64,000 nt of DNA, taken from contig NZ_CP066776.1 of NCBI RefSeq assembly GCF_010681825.2, positions 1,860,001 through 1,924,000 of the forward strand. The letters are read 5' to 3'. How positions within the stretch are numbered: the stretch's first letter is position 1; each line of letters opens with the position of its first letter. Positions 15,667 through 24,366 of this stretch are shown here, in pieces. A model generated the notes under the pieces. That model searched no databases and was not told where the DNA came from. It saw nothing but the letters and a program-made list of their open reading frames with translations. Origin of the DNA: Sulfuriroseicoccus oceanibius. GTDB lineage: Bacteria > Verrucomicrobiota > Verrucomicrobiia > Verrucomicrobiales > SLCJ01. The position numbers were made by a program, and so were the translations under genes.

Positions 15667-16446
15667 TTAGAGGGTTTCTTTGATGTCGTTGAGTGCCGTG
15701 GTAGCGACGATGAGGAGTTGGGACATCAGCGAGATTCCCAATGCTACCAAGGCAATTGTTTGAAGGAGGGAGAATGGTTTGGCCAACTCCTTGAGAAGTT
15801 TGTCGACTGCGCGGCCGGTTCCAACGGTTACCGCGGTCGATGTCCAAATGTTGGCTGGGGAGACAATCACGGGGTAATCTGAGGAGGGGAATCCGACTTC
15901 TGCGAGTGCGCGGGATCCTGTGAGTTCGGGGCTAATCTCCGGTTCTTGAATGCCCGAGGAAAAGAGAGAGAAATCTCTTCTTTGCTGACTGGCGAGCTCT
16001 GCTGCAGTAGTACTCAAGACGAGTGCTTCTGCCGGACCGTTGATGCGGAGTTCGTTTCCTCCCTCGGAGGGCGGGGTGAGTCCTTCTTGTCCTCCCTTGT
16101 GTGCAATCTTGGCCCAAGTGGCCAGTAGAACTTCGCGATTGAACTTGCCATTGCTCGAGATCGTTTGGCTAACTTCAGCCCGTTGGTTCTCGATCGAGTC
16201 GAAGGCCTTGTGCGTTACCAGTGCCAGATAGACGGATGTGGCTCCGATGACGGCCAGAAGAAGCGATGTCGTAGTGGTAACGAGGTGGTCACCGATTGTC
16301 CACTGCTTATTCCACAGCCTTCCCCAAAAAAACAACAACAGAGGAATCCATACAAAAACGACACATCCGGCCACAAAGATTGGCCACGTAAGGCCTGATG
16401 AGGCGGGATATTTGAGTGCAAACTCTAGAAGTTCAGGGGCACGCAT
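15667..16446 (-). CDS. Membrane protein, first gene of the tubulin/MotAB/HNH operon
   Basis: From the ATG at 16446 the protein has about 259 residues. A TTG at 16458 is the alternative. Two membrane helices lie at about 19-41 (FVAGCVVFVWIPLLLFFW) and 53-76. A soluble loop of about 150 residues precedes a C-terminal helix (about 225-250, LVALGISLMSQLLIVATT). I recognise no family. The middle stretch after the second helix (NQRAEVSQTISSNGKFN, then EVLLATWAKIAHKG) is probably extracytoplasmic. It leads the operon and ends 30 bases before the tubulin-like gene. A TTGACA hexamer lies at 16482-16477 on this strand, 17 bases before a weak ATTGTT. If that is the promoter, the leader would be very short. 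Confidence 0.75.
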   Translation of the reverse strand: MRAPELLEFALKYPASSGLTWPIFVAGCVVFVWIPLLLFFWGRLWNKQWTIGDHLVTTTTSLLLAVIGATSVYLALVTHKAFDSIENQRAEVSQTISSNGKFNREVLLATWAKIAHKGGQEGLTPPSEGGNELRINGPAEALVLSTTAAELASQQRRDFSLFSSGIQEPEISPELTGSRALAEVGFPSSDYPVIVSPANIWTSTAVTVGTGRAVDKLLKELAKPFSLLQTIALVALGISLMSQLLIVATTALNDIKETL

Positions 16447-16804
16447 GGTTGGTAACAATCCGATTTAGATCGATGGTGTCAAGGTTTCGGAGCGTTTGTG
16501 GCTGATTTTGATCGAGCGTTCTGCGGAGCCTTTGGCACTAAAGGAGGCGAGTTTGGTGTAGGTATTTTGTTTGATGGGCTGCTGATGGCTTTTTAGATGC
16601 TCGGAAAACATACACCTTGGGGTGGGACAAGGGCTGGGGGATGGCGGTAGGAAATCGGAAGGAAAATTTGAAATGAGGCGGCGGTGTGTGGCAGGTGGAT
16701 GTCGTTGAAGGTCAGGTGTCGGTGATTAGTATTTGTTGATCAGGACATTGGCGGTCCCTACTAACAACTTTCATAGATGTTAAGTATGGCGTAGTGGATG
16801 CGCC
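16447..16804. promoter_or_regulatory. Divergent intergenic region between the operon and the nuclease gene
   Basis: It holds the start regions of the minus-strand operon and the plus-strand nuclease gene. A TTGACA is seen on the minus strand (16477-16482). It carries only weak traces of the repeat modules seen in other gaps (GGAAAATTTGAAATGAGG near 16661). No gene or clear operator palindrome is visible. Confidence 0.4.
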
Positions 16805-17422
16805 ATGAATCAACGCCCCCTCTTGATCCTGGTTGTATTAGTGTGTCTTGTCTCGGTGCTTTTTGGTCATTCGGCCGAGGAGTTGCGGGGGAAGGTGGTC
16901 CGTGTGGCGGATGGAGATACGATTACTGTGCTGGTGGAACGCGAGCAGTATAAAGTGCGGTTGGATGGGATTGATGCGCCTGAGATGGGGCAGGCTTTTG
17001 GTAATAGATCGAAGCAGGCGTTGTCGGGTCAGGTGGCTGGAAAGCAGGTGGTGGTGAAGGTGAATGGTAAGGACAAGTACGGGCGGACGATTGGTGTGGT
17101 CATTTTAGACAATACCAATGTGAATGAGTGGATGGTGGCTGAGGGGTGGGCGTGGCAGTATACTAAGTATAACCGGAGTGAACGCTTGGCGCGGATGGAG
17201 GCGCGCGCCAGGGAGCTTGGGCTCGGACTGTGGGCGGGGGCGAACCCAGTGGCGCCGTGGGAGTACCGGCCGCTGAAGAAGAAACGCCCGGTTTCTGGCT
17301 ATTGGTTGAATACATCGTCGAACACGCGGCACAACTCGAACTGTGAGTGGTATGAGAACACGGCGCGTGGAAGGACGTGTGGGAAGGATGAGGGTAAGCC
17401 TTGCGGGAGTTGCGGCGGGTGA
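16805..17422 (+). CDS. Secreted staphylococcal-nuclease-like (thermonuclease) protein
   Basis: 205 residues with an N-terminal signal peptide (LLILVVLVCLVSVLFGHSA). The SNase domain carries VADGDTITVL, VRLDGIDAPEMGQ (catalytic Arg and calcium-site Asp) and KYGRTIGVVI, so it is probably an active calcium-dependent nuclease outside the cytoplasm. The tail (SGYWLNTSSNTRH, then CEWYENTARGRTCG and CGSCGG) is a Cys-rich module often attached to bacterial SNase domains. It begins divergently from the operon at 16446 and is alone. A second SNase-like gene is at 47686. Its location beside the defence-like operon may be chance. Confidence 0.88.
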   Translation: MNQRPLLILVVLVCLVSVLFGHSAEELRGKVVRVADGDTITVLVEREQYKVRLDGIDAPEMGQAFGNRSKQALSGQVAGKQVVVKVNGKDKYGRTIGVVILDNTNVNEWMVAEGWAWQYTKYNRSERLARMEARARELGLGLWAGANPVAPWEYRPLKKKRPVSGYWLNTSSNTRHNSNCEWYENTARGRTCGKDEGKPCGSCGG

Positions 17423-18743
17423 GGCGGGGGAAATGGGAAAGTTGAGATGGGAGATTTGAAATGAAGTTTGCGCGCTGCGCGCGGATGGTAGGAAGGAGGC
17501 TCACGCAGAGACGCAGAGACGCGGAGACGCAAAGGGAGAGGAAAAGCGGAAAGTAGAAATTGGAGATGTGAAATGGAGTGAGTGCGCTGTGCGCGGAGGG
17601 ATGGGAGAGTGCTCACGCAGAGATCCCAAAGACCCAAAGTGGGAGATGTGTTTCGCCTGAATGATGATGGGCTCACGCGGAGACGCAGAGGGAGTGGAGA
17701 AATGCGGCTGCGCCGGGTGGGACGGCTTGCCGACCAGATGGTTGGCGTTCCAGAAGCTGTGCGTGCTGCGGAGTGATTTGGGCTAGACGGGGAAGCCTTG
17801 ATTCCAATCTGCGTAATCGGCGCAATCTGCGGATTACAAAAGAAGGGGCACAGGTAGCAGCGTCCTGGGGATCTCGACCGTTGATTTAGGTGGAGGCTTT
17901 GAGGCATCGGTGGACAGGGTGAGCGGCGGAGGATGTTCGTCGGAACCTACACAGGTCCTCCGCCGCTCGTGCTAAGTTTGATGAAAGCGACAAGACTTAG
18001 CGCGGTGGGGGTACGAGTGGATGGAGGTGGTTGCAATCGGGGGCGTGTGAAGGATTCGTTGCGGATGTTGGCATCTCAGACAGGACGGATAGGATTCACA
18101 GGATTGTTTATGGGCTCACGCAGAGACGCGGAGTGTGAGGAAAAGCGGAAAGTTGAGATTGGAGATGTGAAATGGAGTGAGTGCGCTGTGCGCGGATGGA
18201 GAGGAGGTGGCTCACGCAAAGACGCGGAGACGCAGAGTGTGCGGAAAAGCGGAAAGTTGAGATTGGAGATGTGAAACGGAGTGAGCGCGCTGTGCGTGGA
18301 TGGAGGGGAGATTGCTCACGCAGAGATCCCAAAGACCCAGAGTTGAGGCATGGTTATTGGGTGTTTTTTTCGACAGGATGAACATGATTCACAGGATTTT
18401 GTGGGGGAGGTTGGAAATGGGAAATGAAGAGGATTGGCTGTGCACGGATGGAGGGAGATGGCTCACGCGGAGACGGGGAGACGCAGAGGGAGAGGAGAAA
18501 TGCGGCTGCGCCGGATGGGATGGCTTGCCGACCAGATGATCGGCGTTCCATGAGCTGTGCGTGCTGCGGAGTGATTTGGGCTAGACAGGGATGCCCTGAT
18601 TCCAATCTGCGTAATCGGCGCAATCTGCGGACTCTGATAGCAATGTCATGAGTGACAGTGTGTGGGGGGGAGTGGAAATCGGTGAGTGTGGGTGAATTAG
18701 CTTGCCGCGCAGGGGCTTAAAGGGATGATGTTACTCGACTGTT
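17423..18743. repeat. Gene-free block of modular repeats
   Basis: Module A and its CCCAAAGACCCAAAG variant recur (near 17502, 17624, 18115, 18211 and 18315). Module C recurs as GAAATGAAGTTTGCGCGCTG and relatives (17458, 17572, 18171, 18275). Module B appears near 18079 and 18371. A longer duplicate (AAATGCGGCTGCGCCGG through GAGTGATTTGGGCTAGACGG to AATCTGCGTAATCGGCGCAA) is present at about 17700-17835 and 18505-18632. The short frames here are built from repeats and are not credible genes. Confidence 0.8.
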
Positions 18744-19184
18744 ATGAAGATGAATCATTGGATCCTGGCTGGCGGAGCGGTTGTGATGGTTGGGTGTAGC
18801 TCGCCTCAGCCGGCTCGGGTGGTGCCTGAGGAGTGGCCGTTGTTTCCATCGATGTTGAAGTATGCGGAGGAGACGGCGCAGGAGCACATCGACACAGGGA
18901 TGGGAATGAATGGATACGCGGCGCAGAAGGCGGCGATCCAGGATGCGCGGTTGTTGATTGTTTATCTGGAATTGTACGACCAGTTGCCGAGTGACAAGGA
19001 GCGCCAGGCTCTGGTGGAGGAGCAGACGGAGTGGCTGAGAAGACGTGAGCAGCAGTTCAAAGAAGACGCGGATCCGGAGGGGGGCTCGGTTGCTGTGTTA
19101 GGTCAGTTGGGTGGGCAGATGTCGTCAACCGTGGAGCGCATCGACGAGTTGCAGGCCCGGTTGGAGAAGTTGAAGCCCGAGTAA
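18744..19184 (+). CDS. Putative lipoprotein, weakly LprI/DUF1311-like
   Basis: 146 residues. The start MKMNHWILAGGAVVMVGCSS is a lipoprotein signal with Cys18 as the acylation site. The mature part is helical. The stretch VEEQTEWLRRREQQF, followed by GGSVAVLGQLGGQM and ERIDELQARLEKL, loosely resembles the LprI/DUF1311 fold, but the usual cysteines are missing. It is followed 12 bases later by the membrane protein gene at 19197, so the two are probably cotranscribed. The envelope location is likely. The function is not known. Confidence 0.7.
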   Translation: MKMNHWILAGGAVVMVGCSSPQPARVVPEEWPLFPSMLKYAEETAQEHIDTGMGMNGYAAQKAAIQDARLLIVYLELYDQLPSDKERQALVEEQTEWLRRREQQFKEDADPEGGSVAVLGQLGGQMSSTVERIDELQARLEKLKPE

Positions 19185-19196
19185 ACCTCTAGTGGA

Positions 19197-20315
19197 ATGA
19201 TGAGCATGCGTGGATGGTTGGTGGCTTTTGGGGTGTTGTGTTTTCCGTCTCTGGCGTTGGCGAATACCGGGACGCCGTTGATGTGGGCCTCAGCGCTGCA
19301 TTTGGTGGTGGGGAATGCGTTGATCGGTCTGATCGAAGGGCTGCTGCTCGGGGCAATGTTCAAGTGCAGCAAAAGAGGATCGGTGCTGGTGTTGATCGCG
19401 GCGAACTATGTGTCGGCGTGGGCGGGAGCGAAGTTGCTTTCGTTGGCTACGGGCGTGGTGCCAGGGCTGACGATTGAGACGATTCAGTTTTGGTTTTGGG
19501 TGTTTGTTGCGGTGGCGTTTGTCGTGACCTTGGTGATAGAGTTTCCGTTTTTCTGGTATGCGTTGCGTCCGGGCGACGGGCGGATGCGGAAGGCATTGGT
19601 GGCGACTCCGGTGATCCACGGGGTGAGTTACCTGTTGCTGGTTGGCTGGTATTGGTTGGCGAGTGGGACGTCGATGCTGACGCAGCTTGACGTGGTGACG
19701 GCGGATGAGATGGCTCTGCCAGATGGTTATGCGCTTTATTATTTGGAAACGGACGGGGAGTCGGTGCTGCGGATTGACTTGGCGGACTGGGGATCGCCAG
19801 AGTCCGTTGCGCATGTTTCGGCGCCGGGTTTGCACGATCGGCTCTTTGTTAATCCTCGTGATGGCGGGGGCTTTGATCTGATGGTGTACCGTGACGAGCT
19901 GGAGGAGGCGTCGATCGAGGGGGAACCGGTGCTTGCTGACTTTGCTGAGGTGGCGCCGCTTGAGAGCTGGGTCGATGAGCAGGGCTCGCCGATGGGAACG
20001 TGGTGGAACTTTGGGAGCGTGCCGGCGATTGGTGAGGCTTCCGACTGGCGCTTTTTCACTGGTTGCTGGGCGTGGAAGGGAATACGCGGTGAAAATCTGC
20101 GCACAGGGGAGGTGGTGCGTTTTGGGTTGGAGTTGCCGATTGCCGAGTGGCGGGTGCGGAATGCAACCCAGCTGCCGGGGGACTACGTGGTGGCGCAGTT
20201 AGGGCGCGATCAGATTGTGGCCATCGATGTGGAGACGCGGCGGATCAGCTTGCTGGCGAGAGGGCAGGGGCCGGTGGTGGTAGTGCCGAAGGCGAGCGGG
20301 GCATCTGCTGAGTAG
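19197..20315 (+). CDS. Membrane protein with large soluble C-terminal domain
   Basis: 372 residues. A signal-like start (WLVAFGVLCFPSLALANTG) is followed by helices near residues 28-50, 62-82, 95-118 and 136-155. A 215-residue soluble domain then begins at about 158 (ADEMALPDGYALYYLETDG), with beta-rich sequence and a repeated acidic/aromatic character. I recognise no family. The end of the protein (VVAQLGRDQIVAIDVET) looks like a single beta-propeller-type blade. It follows the lipoprotein gene by 12 bases and has no downstream partner. It is probably an envelope protein. Confidence 0.65.
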   Translation: MMSMRGWLVAFGVLCFPSLALANTGTPLMWASALHLVVGNALIGLIEGLLLGAMFKCSKRGSVLVLIAANYVSAWAGAKLLSLATGVVPGLTIETIQFWFWVFVAVAFVVTLVIEFPFFWYALRPGDGRMRKALVATPVIHGVSYLLLVGWYWLASGTSMLTQLDVVTADEMALPDGYALYYLETDGESVLRIDLADWGSPESVAHVSAPGLHDRLFVNPRDGGGFDLMVYRDELEEASIEGEPVLADFAEVAPLESWVDEQGSPMGTWWNFGSVPAIGEASDWRFFTGCWAWKGIRGENLRTGEVVRFGLELPIAEWRVRNATQLPGDYVVAQLGRDQIVAIDVETRRISLLARGQGPVVVVPKASGASAE

Positions 20316-20690
20316 ATTTTTTCTTTTGGGGCGTTGTGTTGGAGCGTGTAATCGAGGCCTCAAACTGACTGCCTGGGGAGAGCCGTTGGCGTCCGGAAGT
20401 TAGGTTTTATGGTCTGTCTGGGAGTCGTTGTAGGTCAGTTGATTATGGTTTTTATAGGGCTGCGAAAAAAATTATCCTACTAGTTGAAATTTTGCGCATC
20501 CATTGGTGAGCGGAGGCGTAATGCAGGTGCGGTAGTGGTTCAAAGATGGGGTCGCTGCTGCATTTGACCACGTGGATTCGGTTGCATCTGTCCGAAACGG
20601 GCGGGTGATCGAGGCGCGTGGTTTCAAGCCGTTTCACCGGTATGTTTCGCATATTCACGACATTCTTTTAAATTAATAGCCTCTAGTTTT
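20316..20690 (+). other. Intergenic region without recognised gene
   Basis: The 375 bases begin with a T-rich stretch just after the preceding stop (GATTTTTTCTTTTGG), which may help termination. They end with an A/T-rich segment (TTTTAAATTAATAG) just before the ATG at 20691 that may hold its promoter. Nothing else is recognised. Confidence 0.4.
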
Positions 20691-21107
20691 ATGTCTGATC
20701 AGTTGGTAACGATTTTGGGGGGATTGGTGTTGTCCGTGGGCTACACTTTTGCCTCCGTGGCAGTGGCTGGAAAAGCGGAGAAGATGAGGAAGGATTGGAG
20801 CACCTGGCTGGTGTGTTCTTTTCTGCTGACGCCGTTGGTTTGTTGGTTCTTGGTGGGTGTGGTAGGCGGGAAAAAGTCGCGCAAGGCGAAGCCTTCTGTG
20901 ATCTCGCATCACACACGGCCGATCCAATTGCTACCGTGTCACGAGTGTGGTCGGACGATTGGCTCCACGTCGAAGATGTGTCGTTTCTGCGGAGCCTCGC
21001 GTCATGAGTCTGACAACGAGCTGGTAGTCAATGGCGTGAGTCACGGAGCGAACCACGGACTGGGCCAGCCGGTGGCCCAGGGGAGCCAGACCCATTATTC
21101 GGCATGA
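20691..21107 (+). CDS. Small membrane protein with C-terminal zinc ribbon
   Basis: 138 residues. Two membrane helices (about 6-25 and 39-60, WLVCSFLLTPLVCWFLVGVV) are followed by a basic linker (GGKKSRKAKP) and a zinc ribbon CHECGRTIGSTSKMCRFCG. The tail is polar and rich in Gly, His and Gln. The basic linker places the ribbon in the cytoplasm by the positive-inside rule. It is monocistronic with its own terminator at 21148. The function is not known. Confidence 0.7.
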   Translation: MSDQLVTILGGLVLSVGYTFASVAVAGKAEKMRKDWSTWLVCSFLLTPLVCWFLVGVVGGKKSRKAKPSVISHHTRPIQLLPCHECGRTIGSTSKMCRFCGASRHESDNELVVNGVSHGANHGLGQPVAQGSQTHYSA

Positions 21108-21147
21108 TTTTTCTGTAAGAGGCCGCAACAGAAGCGACAACCCCAGA

Positions 21148-21180
21148 AGAGTCGGGCACGGTGCCCGGCTCTTTTTTTTG
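21148..21180 (+). terminator. Intrinsic terminator after the zinc-ribbon gene
   Basis: The hairpin AGAGTCGGGCAC with GTGCCCGGCTCT (one G-T pair) is followed by eight Ts at 21172-21179. Confidence 0.85.
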
Positions 21181-21255
21181 TGATCGGTGTTGGTGTGTGT
21201 GTGGGGGGGGGACTTCCATGCGTTAGGCGTTTTTTGAACAGGAGTTGAGACGGGG

Positions 21256-22165
21256 GGCGTGACGGCGCGTTTTGAGCGGCCATCGGGTGAGTGTCGCTCG
21301 TTGGCGGCATCGTACGCTCGGCCGATTTTTTCGGTTGCCGGACATCCCAGGGTGAGGTCGCCTGAGGCTCCCGTCACCCCGGGCTGATTTGCATTTCCCC
21401 TGCGGGGAAGGAGATGGCTCGGGAGATGGAGGCGAGAGCCTTCATTGGTGTTCATCGTGCGGATTTCCCTATCGCGATCGTTACTCCGATCGGAGTGCGG
21501 CGATTGTATCTGCCGGTGTCGCTGGAGATGAGGCTGCGTTTGGGCCCAGGGCTCGGCGGCGATGAATGCTCGCTCGGGTGTCTTCGGTGGTGCGGGCGTG
21601 ACGGTGCGTTTTGAGCGGCCATCGGGTGAGTGTCGCTCGTTGGCGGCATCGTACGCTCGGCCGTTTTTTTCGGTTGCTGGAGATCCCAGGGTGAGGTCGC
21701 CTGAGGCTCCCGTCACCCCTGGGCTGATTTGCATTTCTCCTGCGGGGAAGGAGATGGCTAGGGAGGTGGAGGGCGAGGTGAGGCATTCGCCACGGGTGTT
21801 CGTGGTGTGCTGGAAACTCTTTATCGCTATCCAAATCGGAGCGCAGCGATTGCTCAGTGGCGCAGCAGGTGCTGCGGCGGTGTTTTGACGAACGGCCTTC
21901 GGGCGGGTGAGATGCTTCGGCGGAGGTGCACGCTCGGCCGGGTTTGGTGTGGTGCGGATTTCCCAGGGTGTGGTCGCCAGAGGCTCCCGTCACCCTGGGC
22001 TGGTATGCATTTCCCCTGCGGGGAAGGAGTGGGCTGGGGCGGAGGGGGGCGAGGTGAGCCCCCTACCACGATGGACGGGGTAGGGGCGGAGATTTCCCTA
22101 TCGCTATCGCGCTCCCAATCGGAGCGAAGCGAGTGTATTTGTCGGTGCTGCGGGAGATGGGGCGG
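21256..22165. repeat. Three-copy array of two alternating modules
   Basis: Module X (about 170 bases, starting GGCGTGACGG and ending CCCCTGCGGGGAAGGAG) occurs at about 21256-21425, 21596-21770 and, more diverged, 21873-22035. Module Y (GATTTCCCTATCGC with ATCGGAG) follows each at about 21461-21535, 21820-21880 and 22090-22165. The period is about 340 bases for the first two copies. Frames on either strand are repeat-derived and I do not call genes. The modules differ from the A-E modules of the other gaps. Confidence 0.8.
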
Positions 22166-22216
22166 AGGTAATGTCAGCGGCGATTCTGCAGAGCGAGGGG
22201 AGGTCTTCGGATGCGA

Positions 22217-23650
22217 TCAGCGCTCTGGCGTGGTCGCGGGAGCCGCGGTGTCGCTGGAGGCCGGAGCTTCCTCGGCTTCCGGGAGATCGAAGAGCGTGTT
22301 GTGGATCATGTGGTAGATGTCCGTGTTGTCGAAGTTGAGTGGCAGCGACTCCGCGTTGGCTCCTTTGGCTCGGACGAGCAAGCCGCTTGGAAGGTCGGCG
22401 CGAGTGGCGAAGGCGAGGCCGAAGTACATCGAGTTGCCTTGGGCGTCGGGCTTCGATTCAAATGGGGTGCTGCCACTGCCATCGACGCCGTGGAGTGTGG
22501 TTCCGTTGGCGGTGCGCTGAGGTATTTTGCTGCCAGGTTTGAATGCGAATGGGGATGGTGGAGCGATGGTGAGGAGTTGGAGACCACCGGCGTCGCTGTC
22601 AGATGCGACGAGCAACAGCGTGTTGGGTTGGTTGTCGATGAACTGACTGGCGGTGGCGATGGCCTTATCCGAGCGCGCGGCGGCTTCGAGCACACCGTTG
22701 GGATTGTTGGCGTTGCCGAAATTATCCGTAGCTTCTTCCTCTGCGATGAGGAGGAACCCCTGGGTGTGTTGGCTGAGCACATCGAGAGCGACCTGGGTCA
22801 TCTCGGCGATGGTTGGGGCTTCTGGTGCGTAGAGTGGGAGTTGCGCGGATTTGAGGTCGGCGTGCGGTTGGTCGTTGAAGGTATGGCCGTGGGCGAAGAC
22901 TCCGAGAAGTTTGGTTTCCGGAGTGGGCTTGAGGGCGAGCAGTTCATCGCGGGAGAAGACCACGGTGTAGCCCAGTTCGCGGGCTTCTTCGATGAGGTTG
23001 AGGTCGTCGTTGCGTGTGCCAAATCCGTGGGTGCCTGCGGTACCGGCCGGGAGGAGAAATTGCTCACCTCCGCTGAGGATGACGGTGGCGCCGCTGCGGA
23101 TGACTTGCTTTGCGATTTCATCGGCCTGTGAGCGGGCTTCGACGGATGCGAGAAAGCATCCGGTGCCGGGTTCTGCGATATGGCCTGTATTGACGACACC
23201 GACGGCGATGCCTTTGGCGATGGCCTCCTCGGCGACGGAGCCTTTGAATCCGGAGGCTGCCGTCAGAGGTTTCCGCCCGTGCATGCCGTAGCTTTTGGCT
23301 GGCACTTTGACTCCGTAGGCGTGGATGGTGGCGGCGCCATTCGAGCTGGCGACGAGAGAGTCCTTCATGTGGCCACGGTAGATGCCGACGTGTGGGAGTT
23401 GGTCCCAAGCGAGTGTTCCGTCTGGGCCAACGGTGTGGAGGCGGGCTGCGGTCCAAGTATTGAGGCCCATGCCGTCGGGGTGGAAAAAGATCACATTGCG
23501 TCCAGACGTGGCCGGGGCTGGCGCTGCGATTGGTTCTGCCTGTGGAGTGGTCGGAGCCGCTGCAGGATCGGATGGGGCTGCGGGGGCATCAGGGGCAGCG
23601 AATGCAGGTGCGCAGAGGATCAGAGCGGAAAGGGCGAGGGAACGCGTCAT
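22217..23650 (-). CDS. Secreted alkaline-phosphatase-family (PhoA-like) protein with altered metal site
   Basis: 477 residues with a signal peptide (MTRSLALSALILCAPAFA) and an Ala/Pro-rich linker. The alkaline phosphatase fold shows in HPDGMGLNTW (59-62 DGMG), the nucleophile region VASSNGAATIHAYG (usually D-S-A) and AEEEATDNFGNANN (303-316). In the last, E and D309 are kept but the usual zinc-ligand His is Asn313. The expected DH pair is DS (DSDAGGLQ, 351-358). The usual HT before DVP is absent near the C-terminus (ADLPSGLLVRAKG), although FDNTDIYHMI is kept. Several zinc ligands of PhoA are thus missing. It may be an inactive or differently metallated homologue. It is monocistronic. Confidence 0.85.
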   Translation of the reverse strand: MTRSLALSALILCAPAFAAPDAPAAPSDPAAAPTTPQAEPIAAPAPATSGRNVIFFHPDGMGLNTWTAARLHTVGPDGTLAWDQLPHVGIYRGHMKDSLVASSNGAATIHAYGVKVPAKSYGMHGRKPLTAASGFKGSVAEEAIAKGIAVGVVNTGHIAEPGTGCFLASVEARSQADEIAKQVIRSGATVILSGGEQFLLPAGTAGTHGFGTRNDDLNLIEEARELGYTVVFSRDELLALKPTPETKLLGVFAHGHTFNDQPHADLKSAQLPLYAPEAPTIAEMTQVALDVLSQHTQGFLLIAEEEATDNFGNANNPNGVLEAAARSDKAIATASQFIDNQPNTLLLVASDSDAGGLQLLTIAPPSPFAFKPGSKIPQRTANGTTLHGVDGSGSTPFESKPDAQGNSMYFGLAFATRADLPSGLLVRAKGANAESLPLNFDNTDIYHMIHNTLFDLPEAEEAPASSDTAAPATTPER

Positions 23651-23832
23651 GCTAGCGATGAAAGGTTGCGATGGACTTCAGGTCAAGCGACGACGAAGGC
23701 GAAATGGAAAATCCGACATGGGAGGTATGTTTTGGAATCCTTTGAGGCTGCGGCGAATTCCCCAACCTGTGTGATTGACAGTGAGGGACTATGGATGATG
23801 ATGCGTGCTTACTTTTCAAACCACGAATCATT

Positions 23833-24318
23833 ATGTTGAAAGACCCTGTTCTCGATATTCTGTCCAAGGATGCCCGTGTATCCCTGGAGTCGCTTGCCGA
23901 TCAATCTGCGCTGACAGTGGATGCGGTAGCGGCGAAGATCGAAGAATATCAGAAGCGCGGGGTAATTCTTGGTTTCCAGGCTGTTTTGGACGAAGACAAG
24001 GTGGGTAGCCAGGATGTTTCGGCATTGATTGAGGTGCGCGTGACTCCTGAGCGCGGAGGTGGATTCGATCGTCTGGCGCAGCGTATTTCGCGATTCGACC
24101 AAGTGGTTTCCTGCTGGTTGATGAGTGGTGGCTATGACTTGGCGGTGATTGTGAAAGCGACCGACCTGCGTGGCGTGGCTTCGTTTGTTTCGCAGAAGCT
24201 GAGTACTTTGGATGGCGTTTTGTCGACGGCAACGCACTTCAAGCTGAAGAGCTACAAGGATGGCGGATTCCTGGCCAATGTGGATTCCGAGAGCGACCGC
24301 CTGCCAGTGACTCCGTAA
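23833..24318 (+). CDS. Lrp/AsnC-family transcriptional regulator
   Basis: From the ATG at 23833 the protein has 161 residues. An upstream ATG at 23791 would add 14 atypical residues. An N-terminal helix-turn-helix (ILSKDARVSLESLADQS, VAAKIEEYQKRGVILGF) is followed by the ligand-binding RAM domain (SALIEVRVTPERGGGFD, WLMSGGYDLAVIVKATDL). The family usually senses amino acids and acts as dimers or octamers. It lies 48 bases before an aminotransferase gene in the same direction, so the two likely form one operon and the regulator probably responds to an amino acid handled by that enzyme. Confidence 0.9.
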   Translation: MLKDPVLDILSKDARVSLESLADQSALTVDAVAAKIEEYQKRGVILGFQAVLDEDKVGSQDVSALIEVRVTPERGGGFDRLAQRISRFDQVVSCWLMSGGYDLAVIVKATDLRGVASFVSQKLSTLDGVLSTATHFKLKSYKDGGFLANVDSESDRLPVTP

Positions 24319-24366
24319 CCCGGAGCCGTAGCAGATATTATCATCCAATTGAATTAGGAGACGACG

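Noticed and set aside
6608-16446. Flagellar stator or TonB/Tol energy system as explanation for the MotA/MotB-like pair
   Set aside because: No flagellar, tonB or tolA gene is nearby, and the 300-residue tail and HNH partner do not fit those systems.
17423-18743. Several short plus and minus frames considered as genes
   Set aside because: All are made of the shared A-C modules and recur in other gaps, with no conserved start context.
21481-21993. Minus-strand frames over the X/Y repeat array that repeat the same peptide
   Set aside because: They repeat because the DNA repeats, have Arg/Pro/Ser-rich low-complexity content and lack a ribosome binding site.
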